From positions 1-5,262 of the forward strand of contig CAYHKY010000088.1 in assembly GCA_964357355.1 (NCBI GenBank): a stretch of DNA of 5,262 nt. The letters are read 5' to 3'. Shown in pieces: positions 4,991-5,262 of this stretch. A program made the translations under genes and the position numbers. The number at the start of each line of letters is the position of its first letter. The stretch's first letter is position 1. Origin of the DNA: CAYHKY01 sp964357355 (GTDB lineage Bacteria > Patescibacteriota > Microgenomatia > UBA10105). Under the pieces are notes generated by a model. That model was not told where the DNA came from. It worked only from the letters and a program-made list of their open reading frames with translations, and ran no database searches.

Positions 4991-5262
4991 ATGAATGAAT
5001 ATACACCTATTGTCGGGATGGAGATACATGTTGAGTTGAAGACGAAGAGTAAGATGTTTTGCGCTTGCAAAAATGATCCGTTTCATGCGGATAAACCCAA
5101 TATTTACACATGTCCTACTTGTTTGGGTTTGCCGGGCGCATTACCCGTTCCAAATAAAAAAGCTGTCGAGTGGACGATCATGCTGGGACTGGCATTGGGA
5201 TGTGAAATTGCTGAGACAAGTAAATTTGACCGGAAAAATTATTTCTATCCCGATTTGCCCAA
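4991..5262 (+). CDS. gatB: Asp-tRNA(Asn)/Glu-tRNA(Gln) amidotransferase subunit B, 5' part only
   Basis: GatB binds the mischarged tRNA, phosphorylates the carboxyl of the attached Glu or Asp with ATP, and amidates it with ammonia from GatA. Only the first 90 codons of the usual ~470-500 are in the window; the frame is still open at the right edge. The N-terminal signature is clear: YTPIVGMEIHVELKTKSKMF (4-23), two cysteine pairs C24/C26 and C41/C44 (C.C ... CPTC) that can bind zinc in many GatB proteins, LGLPGALPVPNKKAVE (45-60) and KFDRKNYFYPDLP (78-90). ATG 4991 matches the family start. An in-frame TTG at 4982 would add three residues (MKY) and cannot be excluded. No Shine-Dalgarno sequence lies near either start; AAGGA at 4962-4966 is too distant for the ATG. 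Confidence 0.95.
   Translation, partial: MNEYTPIVGMEIHVELKTKSKMFCACKNDPFHADKPNIYTCPTCLGLPGALPVPNKKAVEWTIMLGLALGCEIAETSKFDRKNYFYPDLP

Overview
The window looks like ordinary bacterial chromosome carrying two glutamine-dependent amidation systems, with two mobile-element footprints. It is AT-rich, uses TGA as a stop (ends of the acetyltransferase remnant and of murT), has very short intergenic gaps and almost no recognisable Shine-Dalgarno sequences. The compact genes, the MurT/GatD pair and the protein style suggest a Candidate Phyla Radiation (Patescibacteria) genome, perhaps a Microgenomates-type lineage. That placement is an impression from the sequence, not a database result. TGA stops argue against lineages that read TGA as glycine.

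Left end (1-435): bases 1-55 are the terminus of an insertion sequence, with a 13-bp box repeated twice and an outer end that reads TGTCAATACC inwards. It abuts a GNAT acetyltransferase that has lost its N-terminal part. A short spacer with a plausible promoter leads into murT.

Cell-wall operon (436-2890): murT and gatD encode the two subunits of lipid II isoglutaminyl synthase. GatD takes ammonia from glutamine, and MurT uses it with ATP to amidate the D-Glu of lipid II. Between them sits a ~359-bp cassette (1772-2130) with imperfect inverted-repeat ends and a small GIY-YIG nuclease gene. Removing the cassette restores a 4-bp ATGA overlap between the murT stop and the gatD start. It therefore appears to be a mobile element inserted exactly at a translational-coupling junction, whose right end now provides the gatD start codon. 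This is the most interesting feature of the window.

Middle (2883-3221): a 97-codon gene of unknown function on the minus strand converges on gatD, overlapping its end by 8 bp, and diverges from gatC. The 45-bp gap to gatC holds a perfect TATAAT and possibly overlapping divergent promoters.

Right part (3222-5262): gatC, gatA and the start of gatB encode the GatCAB amidotransferase, which converts Glu-tRNA(Gln) and/or Asp-tRNA(Asn) to the amidated forms. gatB runs off the right edge. No RNA genes, CRISPR array or convincing intrinsic terminators were seen, and no stretch over 300 bases lacks a gene.
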